A DNA stretch of 64,000 nucleotides, from positions 1-64,000 of the forward strand of contig CAZHCA010000018.1 in NCBI GenBank assembly GCA_964530825.1, in the 5' to 3' direction. Positions 8,795-16,783 of this stretch are shown piece after piece; the first letter of the stretch is position 1, and each line of letters begins with the position of its first letter. Below the pieces are notes generated by a model. The model worked only from the letters and a program-made list of their open reading frames with translations. It was not told where the DNA came from and searched no databases. Both the position numbers and the translations under genes were made by a program. The DNA is from CAZHCA01 sp964530825. Its GTDB lineage: Bacteria > Bacteroidota > Bacteroidia > Chitinophagales > Saprospiraceae.

Positions 8795-9355
8795 GTGGAA
8801 AAAACGCTGGAGCAGTACGATAGGGCCATCGCCGCTTGCCGGGAAATCTTTCGGAAAAAGACCCGCGATTACGGTACTGCCTGGCGTATTCTGCGGCCGG
8901 CCTCCCTCACCGATCAGCTCTTCATCAAAGCCAAACGCATTCGACAAATCGAAGAGCAAGGGCGGCAGCAAATCGATGATCCCGTTGTGGATGAGTACCG
9001 CGGTATTTTAAACTATAGCATTATGGCGCTCATCCAACTGACCCAGCCCTCGGAGAAAGGTATCGAGATCGATGCGGCTACTGTTCTTAACTGGTATGAC
9101 GAGGAAGTGGAGCATACCCGGGCGCTGATGATCCGCAAAAACCACGATTATGGTGAGGCCTGGCGCGAGATGCGCATTTCTTCCATAACCGATTTAATCC
9201 TGATGAAGCTTCTGCGCGTTAAGCAGATCGAAGATAACGCCGGCGAAACACTCATTTCCGAAGGACTGGAGGCCAATTATCGCGATATTGTCAATTATTC
9301 CGCTTTCGCGCTCATCCGAATCGGTGAAGCTGCAAAGGCAGCGGAAAATCAATAA
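8795..9355 (+). CDS. DUF1599 protein with internal duplication, GTG start
   Basis: This 186-residue protein belongs to the DUF1599 family (proposed nucleotide-modification-associated domain). Two copies of the same unit are visible. About residues 10-85 contain RDYGTAWRILRPASLTDQL, IRQIEE and YRGILNYSIMALIQL; about 100-180 contain HDYGEAWREMRISSITDLI, VKQIED and YRDIVNYSAFALIRI. The start is GTG at 8795, placed just downstream of a strong promoter; there is no suitable ATG. The next gene starts about 30 bases downstream and encodes a BT_3928-type membrane protein, a pairing common in Bacteroidota. The biochemical activity is not established. Confidence 0.88.
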   Translation: MEKTLEQYDRAIAACREIFRKKTRDYGTAWRILRPASLTDQLFIKAKRIRQIEEQGRQQIDDPVVDEYRGILNYSIMALIQLTQPSEKGIEIDAATVLNWYDEEVEHTRALMIRKNHDYGEAWREMRISSITDLILMKLLRVKQIEDNAGETLISEGLEANYRDIVNYSAFALIRIGEAAKAAENQ

Positions 9356-9387
9356 CTTAGTGTTGTTTCGTTAAAATCACCCGGATT

Positions 9388-10887
9388 ATGACCATTGGAA
9401 GTCTCGTGCTCTATGTCGCTCTCGCGGCACTGGTGTTGACCCTGATCATAGGGTTCGTCGGACGCAAAGTAGAAAACTGGCCCATCAGCTTTCTACAAAA
9501 CTTTTGCGGTGTCCTGTTTATTTTTTCCGGATGGGTAAAAGCGGTCGACCCCCTGGGTACGGCCTATAAGATGGAACAATATTTTGCCGAATTTGAGGCG
9601 ACCTTCGAGTACACCGCAATGTCGTGGATGGCCCCCCTTTTTCCTTGGCTGGCCGAATATGCCAGCAGCTTTTCGGTAGCCGTTATCGTTTTCGAGATGG
9701 TTTTAGGGCTCATGCTTCTCATCGGTGCCTATCGCCGCTTTACGAGTTGGGCTTTTCTTTTGCTAGTAGCTTTCTTTACTTTCCTTACCGGCTTCACCTA
9801 CCTCACCGGTTACGTACCGGAAGGGGTTAATTTTTTCAGTTTCAAAAGCTGGGGGCCGTACGTAGAGACCAACATGAAAGTGACCGACTGCGGTTGCTTC
9901 GGCGATTTCCTAAAGCTGGAACCTAAAGTATCTTTCCTCAAAGACATCTTTCTATTAGTCCCCGCACTGGCCTTTGTTTTCTTTACTCCAAAAATGCACC
10001 AGCTTTTTACGGCTAATGTGCGCAATGGCTTGGTTCTGACCTCTATACTGGCTCTCACGGTCTATTGTTTTAGCAATTATGTCTGGGACTTGCCTCACGT
10101 TGATTTCCGCCCCTTCAAAGAAGGAGCCGATGTCGCCGAGCAAAAGGCTGCAGAGCGGGAGGCAATGGAAAACGTAGAGATTACGGCCTACAAATTGACG
10201 GAGAAGACCACTGGTAAGGTGATCGAAGTTCCCTACGAGCAGTTTTTGAACGAATACGAAAAGTATCCTAAAGACCAGTACGAGTTCGAGCAGGTGAAGT
10301 CCGAACCGGCTATACCCATTACTAAAATCAGTGATTTCGAAATTGCGGGACCTAACGGCGAGGACGTCACCGACCAAATACTGGATTATGGCGGCTATCA
10401 GTTTATGCTGGTCGCGCATAAGCTGCACGGCAAATCTCAAGCCGGAAAGAAAATGGTCAAGGATACCCTTTTCCGGCAAGATACATTGATGCAGGGTGAT
10501 AGCCTAATCGTACAGCCTGTTGTCGATACCATTGTGAACCGGCAGGTAGCCACCGAGACCTACGATTGGGATCCAGAGTATGTACAACGCTGGCAGGAGG
10601 TTGTGAACCCAGTAATGGCAAAAGCGCAGGCAGAAGACATCCGGGTGTTCGCCGTCACCAAAGCGATCGGAGCGGGTCCCGTCAACGATTTTAAGCAAGT
10701 CGTTTTCCGGGAAAGTGCAGGGCTGCGTTATCCGTTTTTGAATGCAGATGACATCCTGCTCAAAACCATTATTCGCTCCAACCCCGGAATTGTACTTATG
10801 AAAGAAGGAAAGGTTATAAAAAAATGGCACTACCGCAAATTACCGGATTTTGAAGAGCTAAAAAGCGAATATCTGACGGGAGAATAA
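9388..10887 (+). CDS. BT_3928-type DoxX-like membrane protein
   Basis: This 499-residue protein has an N-terminal membrane region with about six helices (residues 1-220) resembling DoxX/MauE proteins, including a GVLFIFSGWVKAVDPLGTAY signature and a DCGCFGDF motif. A polar, probably periplasmic domain of about 270 residues follows and ends in a thioredoxin-like-looking strand order (FLNADDILLKTIIRSNPGIVLM). DoxX/MauE relatives are linked to redox handling at the membrane, and the CxC motif fits that. The exact role is unknown. It is probably co-transcribed with DUF1599 upstream; nusB follows after about 150 bases. Confidence 0.85.
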   Translation: MTIGSLVLYVALAALVLTLIIGFVGRKVENWPISFLQNFCGVLFIFSGWVKAVDPLGTAYKMEQYFAEFEATFEYTAMSWMAPLFPWLAEYASSFSVAVIVFEMVLGLMLLIGAYRRFTSWAFLLLVAFFTFLTGFTYLTGYVPEGVNFFSFKSWGPYVETNMKVTDCGCFGDFLKLEPKVSFLKDIFLLVPALAFVFFTPKMHQLFTANVRNGLVLTSILALTVYCFSNYVWDLPHVDFRPFKEGADVAEQKAAEREAMENVEITAYKLTEKTTGKVIEVPYEQFLNEYEKYPKDQYEFEQVKSEPAIPITKISDFEIAGPNGEDVTDQILDYGGYQFMLVAHKLHGKSQAGKKMVKDTLFRQDTLMQGDSLIVQPVVDTIVNRQVATETYDWDPEYVQRWQEVVNPVMAKAQAEDIRVFAVTKAIGAGPVNDFKQVVFRESAGLRYPFLNADDILLKTIIRSNPGIVLMKEGKVIKKWHYRKLPDFEELKSEYLTGE

Positions 10888-11034
10888 TTTAGTTAAGCAG
10901 CAATCTTTTCTTTAAAAGCGTTAATAGGATAGGCTCAAAAGGGAGTGTGTCTTAAATTGAGCGCTCAAAGGTGCTCATATTTGAAAAAAATCCTGTTAAT
11001 TTAGCGGCAGATTGGAAGACGCTAATCGGTAATC

Positions 11035-11970
11035 ATGCTGAGCAGAAGGAACGTTCGAATCAAAGTCATGCAAGTGCTTTATTCCATGGAGCGGGATGAG
11101 CGATTGAAATTCGACGATGCCATGCAACGTTATCGGGAAAGCGTAGACCTTTCATTTGAGCTCTACCTGTTTACGCTCTTCCACTACATGGAGGTTGCCC
11201 GTTATGCCCATCAGGATGCCGATCGCAAAAATGCAAAGCTCCTGCCTAGCGAAGAGGACAAACGCTTTACACCTAAGCTCTTTGACAACCCTTTAATGCG
11301 CTCGATCGAGCAAAACGAAAACCTGCAGCGCCTTTTCCGAAGACATCAATTCCAAAACACCACTGATCAGGACTTAATCCGGCTGGTCTATTCTGATTTC
11401 GCCAAAACAGACGCCTACAAAGCCTACATTGCTAAAGTTGACTCATCGACTGAAAATGACCGCGAAATCCTGCTTAGTCTGTTCAAGCACTGTGTAAACA
11501 GTGAAAATTTCGAAGAATTTTTAGAAGACCACTACCCCCAATGGGTAGATGATAAGTCATTGATCGTAGGAGCCATCAAAAAAACTATTAAGGCGCTGCC
11601 GGGCAAAGCGCAGTTTTTCGAAAGCTACCGTCCGACCAAAGATACCACGGTCGATTTCGGTGAAGTGTTGATGCGACGTGTAGAGAACGAAACTACCGAC
11701 TTGCTCGGCCTGATCGAGCCTACCCTAAAAAACTGGGATGCCGACCGTGTTGCCGTGATTGACATGATTTTATTGAAAATGGCTCTCTGTGAACTGATGA
11801 TTTTTCCCACCATCCCGGCAAAAGTTACCCTGAACGAATTCGTTGAAATCTCTAAGCTCTACAGTACCGATAAAAGCAAAGACTTTATCAATGGCATCCT
11901 GGACCGCTTGATGAAGAAACTGGAAAATGACGGCCGCATCAAAAAGGAAGGAAGAGGACTGATGGAATAA
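11035..11970 (+). CDS. nusB: Transcription antitermination factor NusB
   Basis: This 311-residue protein has the NusB helical fold in its C-terminal half (about 160-305; RVAVIDMILLKMALCELMIF, then TLNEFVEISKLYSTDKSKDFINGILD), preceded by a long N-terminal part normal for NusB of this phylum (about 300 residues against about 140 in enterobacteria). NusB pairs with S10 (NusE) and binds boxA RNA in rRNA transcripts to prevent early termination. A 12-bp perfect palindrome (10957-10968) lies in its leader region. An OmpA-type gene follows 66 bases downstream. Confidence 0.92.
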   Translation: MLSRRNVRIKVMQVLYSMERDERLKFDDAMQRYRESVDLSFELYLFTLFHYMEVARYAHQDADRKNAKLLPSEEDKRFTPKLFDNPLMRSIEQNENLQRLFRRHQFQNTTDQDLIRLVYSDFAKTDAYKAYIAKVDSSTENDREILLSLFKHCVNSENFEEFLEDHYPQWVDDKSLIVGAIKKTIKALPGKAQFFESYRPTKDTTVDFGEVLMRRVENETTDLLGLIEPTLKNWDADRVAVIDMILLKMALCELMIFPTIPAKVTLNEFVEISKLYSTDKSKDFINGILDRLMKKLENDGRIKKEGRGLME

Positions 11971-12036
11971 CCCCAAGCTGAAAATCTAATCGCACCAACT
12001 TGAAAATTATTTTGAAAACCAACCAACAAATTTACT

Positions 12037-13479
12037 ATGAAAAAAATCTTCCAAGTGCTTTTTGCATTTGCATTGCTTTCGGTTGCAACAGTGAATGCCC
12101 AGGATGCGGATGCGCCCAACGCGCTTTCTATTCGCGCCAATTATTTCAACCACATCTTCCCGATTGATAACAACTTCATCTGGGACGACGGTAATTTTGG
12201 CGGTTTGGAAATCGAATACACCCGTCACCTTAATGACTTTTTGAACCTCTCTATCCCGATCAAACTGGGTACGGCCGATTATCCCGTTGATGAAGAGGGC
12301 ACGGCTACCGAAGACGGTGCTTACCTTGGCATCGATGCCCTGCTTGAGCTGAAATATTACCGCGATAATAATTTTTTCTATCCCTACCTTCTCGCGGGTC
12401 TGGGTACCAACTACGAGGACTTGGATGATTTCGGCGTAGATGTGCCGCTGGGCCTGGGCCTGAACTTCCGCCTGGCACGTAACTTTTACCTGAGTACGAA
12501 AGGGGAATACCGTATTGCCCTGAATGACGATGACGACATGCCACGCGATAATATTCAATTGGGCGCCGGTATCCGGATGATCCTCGGGGGCGAAGCCGAG
12601 CCGGTAATCATCGATACCGATATGGACGGAGTGCCCGACGAGCAGGATCTTTGTCCTACCACTGCAGGGGTGATGGAACTGAGCGGTTGCCCCGATGCTG
12701 ATGGTGACGGTGTGACCGATGGCGACGATAAATGTCCCAACACTCCTGGGTTGGTAGAGATGATGGGCTGCCCCGACACCGATGGTGACGGCATTGCCGA
12801 TGTTGATGACGAATGTCCCAATGAATCCGGTATTGCCCGCCTGAACGGCTGCCCCGAGCCGGTCATTGTGGATACGGATGGCGACGGGGTACCCGATGAT
12901 CGCGACGAATGTATTAATGCGGCTGGTACTATGGCCCTGAATGGCTGTCCTGATCGCGACGGCGACGGCGTGGCCGACAAAAACGACCGCTGCCCGGATG
13001 CTGCTGGAACGGCTGCGACCAACGGCTGTCCCGATACAGATGGCGACGGCGTGGTCGATGCCGACGATGATTGCCGCACCGAGCCGGGAACTATTGCGAA
13101 TAATGGCTGCCCCGAGATTACAGAAGAGGACGAAGAAAGACTGAGCCTAGCGGCACAAAGTGTCAACTTTGAAACCAATAGCGCTCGCTTGACCCCTGAA
13201 TCACGCGAGATCCTTAATGAGGTAGCTACGTTGCTGCAACGCTACAGCACTTATAATGTCCGCATCGAAGGCCACACCGATAACACTGGTAGCGCCTCGT
13301 ATAACCAAAAGATTTCGGAACAGCGGGCTAAAGCTTGCTACGATTATCTGATTACGCGTGGAATCTCCAGCAGTCGCATGTCGTACGTCGGCTATGGCGA
13401 AGAGCGCCCGATCGCAACCAACGATACGGCAGCGGGCCGTGAGACTAACCGCCGTGTAGCATTTGAGTTGTTCCAGTAA
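12037..13479 (+). CDS. OmpA family protein with thrombospondin type 3 repeats
   Basis: This 480-residue outer-membrane protein has a signal peptide (about 1-22, ending VNAQ), an eight-stranded OmpA-like beta-barrel (about 25-185), seven or so thrombospondin type 3 calcium-binding repeats (about 190-365, units such as DADGDGVTDGDDKCPNTPG), and an OmpA C-terminal domain (about 375-480; VNFETNSARLTPESREIL, then RIEGHTDNTGS, then NRRVAFELF). The last domain binds peptidoglycan and tethers the outer membrane to the wall. The calcium repeats are likely a stiff periplasmic spacer. A strong stem-loop terminator follows. Confidence 0.93.
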   Translation: MKKIFQVLFAFALLSVATVNAQDADAPNALSIRANYFNHIFPIDNNFIWDDGNFGGLEIEYTRHLNDFLNLSIPIKLGTADYPVDEEGTATEDGAYLGIDALLELKYYRDNNFFYPYLLAGLGTNYEDLDDFGVDVPLGLGLNFRLARNFYLSTKGEYRIALNDDDDMPRDNIQLGAGIRMILGGEAEPVIIDTDMDGVPDEQDLCPTTAGVMELSGCPDADGDGVTDGDDKCPNTPGLVEMMGCPDTDGDGIADVDDECPNESGIARLNGCPEPVIVDTDGDGVPDDRDECINAAGTMALNGCPDRDGDGVADKNDRCPDAAGTAATNGCPDTDGDGVVDADDDCRTEPGTIANNGCPEITEEDEERLSLAAQSVNFETNSARLTPESREILNEVATLLQRYSTYNVRIEGHTDNTGSASYNQKISEQRAKACYDYLITRGISSSRMSYVGYGEERPIATNDTAAGRETNRRVAFELFQ

Positions 13480-13504
13480 TGGAATTGCATAACGGTGCAT
13501 TAGT

Positions 13505-13543
13505 AAATCGGCGCACCGGTTTTTCCTGCCGGTGCGCCGATTT
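13505..13543 (+). terminator. Strong stem-loop terminator after the OmpA gene
   Basis: A perfect 15-bp GC-rich stem (arms 13505-13519 and 13529-13543) with a 9-base loop lies 25 bases after the stop codon. Both ends carry A/T runs, so it may work in both directions, also ending transcripts from the convergent DUF58 gene. Confidence 0.8.
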
Positions 13544-13597
13544 TATTAGCAATTCAGTGGAGTCCCTGTGGAGAAATGCAGTTTACTGCGCTTTTTT

Positions 13598-14527
13598 TTA
13601 GCCCGACATTTTACTTCTTTTTACTAGATAAGACTGCAGGACTTGACGGAAACCTTGTGCAATATCCGCTTCGACGAAGTCGATCCGGTACTGCAGGCAG
13701 CGCATGCGGAGTTCTTCGGTAAATTTTTTCATCTGAGTCACATAATGGTCTTTCACTTGCTTAGGCTGCAGGCGGACCCGCTCGCCCGTCTCCATGTCGA
13801 TGAAAAGATAAGGCCGGTTTTCGAATTCAAAATCAATTTCTTTGGCTTTATCGACCGTGTGAAACAGAATAACTTCATGCTTATTATGTTTGAGGTGTTG
13901 TAGAGCAGCCAGCAACTGATCGGTCTGATCGGTTTGTTCGAACATGTCGCTGAAAATGATCACCATGCTGCGCTTGTGAATACTCTCGGCAATTTGGTGT
14001 AAAGCCTGCGCGGCCGAAGTAGAACGGTTGCGTTCGGGCTGGCGCAGGTATTGCTCAAGATAAGTCAGCAGCAACCGGTAATGGGTCGTACTGGATTTAC
14101 TACGTGTGTGGACATCGACTTCCTCATCGAAAATACTGAGCCCGAAAGCGTCGCGTTGCCGCTGCAGAAGGTTCATCAGGGAGGCGGCCGCCAGTGCGGA
14201 AAAGCGGAGTTTATTTATGTAGGCTTTACTTGTCTTAGTCACCTCGGGGAAATACATTGAAGAAGAGGCATCAATTACGATCTGGCAGCGTAGATTGGTT
14301 TCTTCTTCAAATCGTTTTACAAAAAGTTTGTCGGTGCGCGCGTAGACTTTCCAGTCAATGTTGCGGGTTGATTCTCCTTGGTTGTAGAGCCGATGCTCGG
14401 CAAACTCTACCGAAAAACCGTGAAAAGGACTCTTGTGCAGGCCGATGATGAAGCCTTCGACTACCTGGCGGGCGAGTAACTCGAGGTTGTCCAGTGCGCG
14501 GATGTCGCTGTTGTCGATCAATGCCAT
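13598..14527 (-). CDS. DUF58 domain protein
   Basis: This 309-residue protein matches the DUF58 family, with a von Willebrand A-like fold. The family signature is present: HKSPFHGFSVEF, then RNIDWKVYARTDKLFVKRFE (about 35-75), then a MIDAS-like strand IVIDASSSMYFP (about 80-95) and a later VIIFSDMFEQTDQ. DUF58 proteins usually sit beside MoxR-type AAA ATPases and Bat proteins in stress or maturation clusters. No MoxR gene is adjacent here, so it is an isolated copy. It is encoded downstream of thioredoxin on the same strand, but a terminator lies between them. Confidence 0.9.
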   Translation of the reverse strand: MALIDNSDIRALDNLELLARQVVEGFIIGLHKSPFHGFSVEFAEHRLYNQGESTRNIDWKVYARTDKLFVKRFEEETNLRCQIVIDASSSMYFPEVTKTSKAYINKLRFSALAAASLMNLLQRQRDAFGLSIFDEEVDVHTRSKSSTTHYRLLLTYLEQYLRQPERNRSTSAAQALHQIAESIHKRSMVIIFSDMFEQTDQTDQLLAALQHLKHNKHEVILFHTVDKAKEIDFEFENRPYLFIDMETGERVRLQPKQVKDHYVTQMKKFTEELRMRCLQYRIDFVEADIAQGFRQVLQSYLVKRSKMSG

Positions 14528-14596
14528 AATAAAAGGTGGGATTTGGTGATGTACGGTAAACGAAAAGAAAGGAAAGCGACTTTTGGCTCACAATAC

Positions 14597-14625
14597 AAAA
14601 ACCCCTGCCGCAGGGCGACAGGAGT
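14597..14625 (-). terminator. Rho-independent terminator of thioredoxin
   Basis: On the minus strand an 11-bp stem (ACTCCTGTCGC / GCGGCAGGGGT, with G-T pairs) and a 3-base loop are followed by a run of five T. It lies just downstream of the thioredoxin stop codon and separates it from DUF58. Confidence 0.8.
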
Positions 14626-14652
14626 TTAAAATATAATATTACCTTTTCGAAT

Positions 14653-14970
14653 CTAGAGGTGCGCTTCAATCTTATCGGCTAGTACTTGCTTGGTAGTGGT
14701 ACCAACCTGCTTATCTACAACCTCTCCATTCTTGATGATTAAAATGGTAGGGATGCTGCGGATACCGTATTTCATGGCAACCTCCGGGTTGTCATCTACG
14801 TTAACTTTGCCAACGAGGGCCTTGCCATCGTACTCTTTGGCTAAATCTTCGATGATGGGAGCGATCATGCGACAAGGGCCGCACCATTCCGCCCAAAAGT
14901 CAAGGACGGATACGCCGCCGCTGGTGATGACTTGCTCCTGGAAATTCTTATCGGTGATTTCCACTGCCAT
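14653..14970 (-). CDS. trxA: Thioredoxin
   Basis: This 105-residue protein is a standard cytoplasmic thioredoxin. The active site WAEWCGPCRM is at about residues 28-37, the cis-proline stretch is RSIPTILI (about 72-79) and a closing glycine (NGEVVDKQVGT) is present. It reduces protein disulphides using electrons from thioredoxin reductase. There is no signal peptide. It is a single gene with its own terminator, and the upstream region is shared with the divergent DUF3810 gene. Confidence 0.95.
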   Translation of the reverse strand: MAVEITDKNFQEQVITSGGVSVLDFWAEWCGPCRMIAPIIEDLAKEYDGKALVGKVNVDDNPEVAMKYGIRSIPTILIIKNGEVVDKQVGTTTKQVLADKIEAHL

Positions 14971-15200
14971 GGTTGTTGGTTTTTTTTGTGATTAAAAATG
15001 CTAAGGTAATAACAATGGTTCTTCATTGGTAGTTTCAAATCCAGGGAATTGCGTTGGCCAAACTGTCCTGGTACAGACAGGGAGCACAAGAAAGCACCGA
15101 TACGGGCGTTTCTTCATTTTCACCTTTTGCCATGGACAGTTGTGCTATTCCCATAATGGCAGACGCTGCGCATCGTTTTTTTTTGGCCCAAGTAGAAGAA

Positions 15201-16292
15201 ATGAGTAACATGGCAAAAAGTCGTATTTATTGGATCTGGATTGGGTTTGGGTTGATTACGCTCCTACTCCGGTTGGTGGTAGCGAATACCCCTGGCCTTG
15301 TTGAACAGGTTTATAGTCGGGGTATTTTTCTCCTAGTCCGTGGGATTATCGACTACGGACTGGCCTGGTTTCCCGTACCGCTGATCTATTTGTTTCTACC
15401 ATTGGTAATTTTCAGTCTAGCTATCGGATTCTTCAGGATCTGGCGGAAAACCAGTGGACGTAAGCGTCAAATCCGGCAATCTGCGCTTTTCCTGGCGGCT
15501 GCAATATCCACCCTCCTAGGTGCTTTTTTCTGGATGTGGGGTTTCAACTACCAGCGGATGCCGATCGAGGATCAGTTGGGGCTGCAGCTGGAACCCCTAG
15601 ATTTAGCTGGTTTGCGTTCAGAAATGAAATTTGAAGCGGAGCAAGCCATCGAATGGCGCCGCCAGGTTGTTTCGGATCGCGATTCCTTTAGTTGGGCAGC
15701 ACTCACTACCGACACCCTCGAGCGACACCTCCGTTGCTTACTCGAAAAACAGCTGACCGCCAACGGGTTTCCCGCCTGGGGGCGGGTCAGGGGCCGCAAA
15801 CTTTATCCGAAAGGGATCTTTTTGCGGTTCAGCTCGGCTGGTCTTTATTTTCCATACACGGGCGAAGGTCATATTGATGCCGGCTTACACCCTTTACAGT
15901 ACCCCTCTGTAATGGCGCACGAATTAGCCCATGGCTATGGTTTTGCCGATGAGGGTACCTGTAGCTTCTTAGCTTACCTGGCCTGCTCCACGTCGAAGGA
16001 TCCTTCGATTGCCTATGCCGGGCATTTGGCGCACTACCGGTCTCTGGCGGCCGATTATCTGCGAATGGCGCCGGATGCTTACCGGAAGTTTCGCTCCGGG
16101 CTGCCCAACGGTATGCAAGCCGACCTCGATGCGATTAACGAAAATAACCGGCTTTATCCCGACCTTCTCCCGCGCACCCGCTATATTGCCTACGATGCTT
16201 ATTTACGTGCACAAGGTATACAGGAGGGAATGCTCAATTATGATCGGGTACAACTGTTGGTAAGCGCCTGGCGAGAACTGAGAAGGCTCTAA
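15201..16292 (+). CDS. DUF3810 membrane metalloprotease-like protein
   Basis: This protein of about 363 residues belongs to the DUF3810 family. It has three N-terminal membrane helices (about 8-28, 50-75 and 95-115) and then a globular domain with an HExxH zinc motif (VMAHELAHGYGFADEGTCSF) and a downstream LAHYRSL segment. The motif suggests a membrane-bound zinc peptidase; no substrate is known. The start at 15201 (MSNMAKSRIYW) is preferred because it is preceded by AGAAGAA and leads directly into the first helix. An in-frame start at 15054 would add 49 residues without family-like features. Its stop overlaps the convergent SUI1-like gene by 4 bases. Confidence 0.85.
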   Translation: MSNMAKSRIYWIWIGFGLITLLLRLVVANTPGLVEQVYSRGIFLLVRGIIDYGLAWFPVPLIYLFLPLVIFSLAIGFFRIWRKTSGRKRQIRQSALFLAAAISTLLGAFFWMWGFNYQRMPIEDQLGLQLEPLDLAGLRSEMKFEAEQAIEWRRQVVSDRDSFSWAALTTDTLERHLRCLLEKQLTANGFPAWGRVRGRKLYPKGIFLRFSSAGLYFPYTGEGHIDAGLHPLQYPSVMAHELAHGYGFADEGTCSFLAYLACSTSKDPSIAYAGHLAHYRSLAADYLRMAPDAYRKFRSGLPNGMQADLDAINENNRLYPDLLPRTRYIAYDAYLRAQGIQEGMLNYDRVQLLVSAWRELRRL

Positions 16293-16636
16293 CCACCGGA
16301 TTTCTTGGTATTGCGAAAACCTTCGCCCTTGAGTAACGCTACGATTTTGTCCCGGTGATCGCCCTGAATGATAATTTCTCCTTTTTTGACCGAGCCGCCT
16401 ACACCGCACTTGGATTTGAGCATTTTGGCCAGCTCTTTGAGCCGATCCTCAGGCCCCACAAAGCCCTTGACGATCGATACCTCCTTGCCACCTCGGCCCT
16501 TGCGCTCCAGATGGGCTCGAATCTGTTGCTGCTGAGGTGGGAGCTCTTCAACAGGTTCCGTTTCCTGCGTATAATCGAAATCCGGGTCGGTAGAGTAAAC
16601 AATGCCGTCGCGCCGTTTTTTGAACTTTTTACCCAT
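16289..16636 (-). CDS. SUI1/eIF1-like translation factor (YciH type)
   Basis: This 115-residue protein has the SUI1 fold in its second half (about 45-110), with LERKGRGGKEVSIVKGF, LKSKCGVGGSVKKGEIIIQG and HRDKIVALL. Relatives bind the small ribosomal subunit and affect start-codon selection. The start ATG at 16634-16636 (MGKKFKKRRD) is chosen; a start 12 codons upstream adds only a non-conserved piece. It converges on and overlaps the DUF3810 gene by 4 bases. Confidence 0.9.
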   Translation of the reverse strand: MGKKFKKRRDGIVYSTDPDFDYTQETEPVEELPPQQQQIRAHLERKGRGGKEVSIVKGFVGPEDRLKELAKMLKSKCGVGGSVKKGEIIIQGDHRDKIVALLKGEGFRNTKKSGG

Positions 16637-16715
16637 TAATGTTGCTTTTGATGAAAGGTAGGGAAAAAACAAAAGCCGGGAAAGGCCGGTTGCGATGGTC
16701 GAAATAAAGTAACGA

Positions 16716-16747
16716 TTGATCGAAGTTTTGATTAATCGTTATCTTTC
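16716..16747 (+). promoter_or_regulatory. Candidate promoter for the M1 peptidase gene
   Basis: TTG at 16716-16718 and TATCTTTC at 16740-16747 are 21 bases apart, close to the Bacteroidota -33/-7 consensus (one mismatch). They lie about 36 bases before the start codon. Confidence 0.35.
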
Positions 16748-16783
16748 GTCCACTGTGTTTGCTATTTTTCTTAGCAAAGAAAA

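Noticed and set aside
9955..10479. A 174-codon antisense open frame within the DoxX-like gene
   Set aside because: It lies fully inside a well-supported gene and has no family-like motif.
10957..10968. 12-bp palindrome TTGAGCGCTCAA in front of nusB
   Set aside because: Could be an operator, but there is a single copy and no supporting promoter boxes, so it was not listed as a site.
12610..13120. Regular repeats suggestive of a CRISPR array
   Set aside because: They are coding repeats of the thrombospondin type 3 domain, in frame, without unique spacers.
12555..13178. A 207-codon open frame antisense to the OmpA gene
   Set aside because: It arises from the GC-biased calcium-binding repeats read backwards; the translation is Ser/Pro-rich without any domain and the sense frame is certain.
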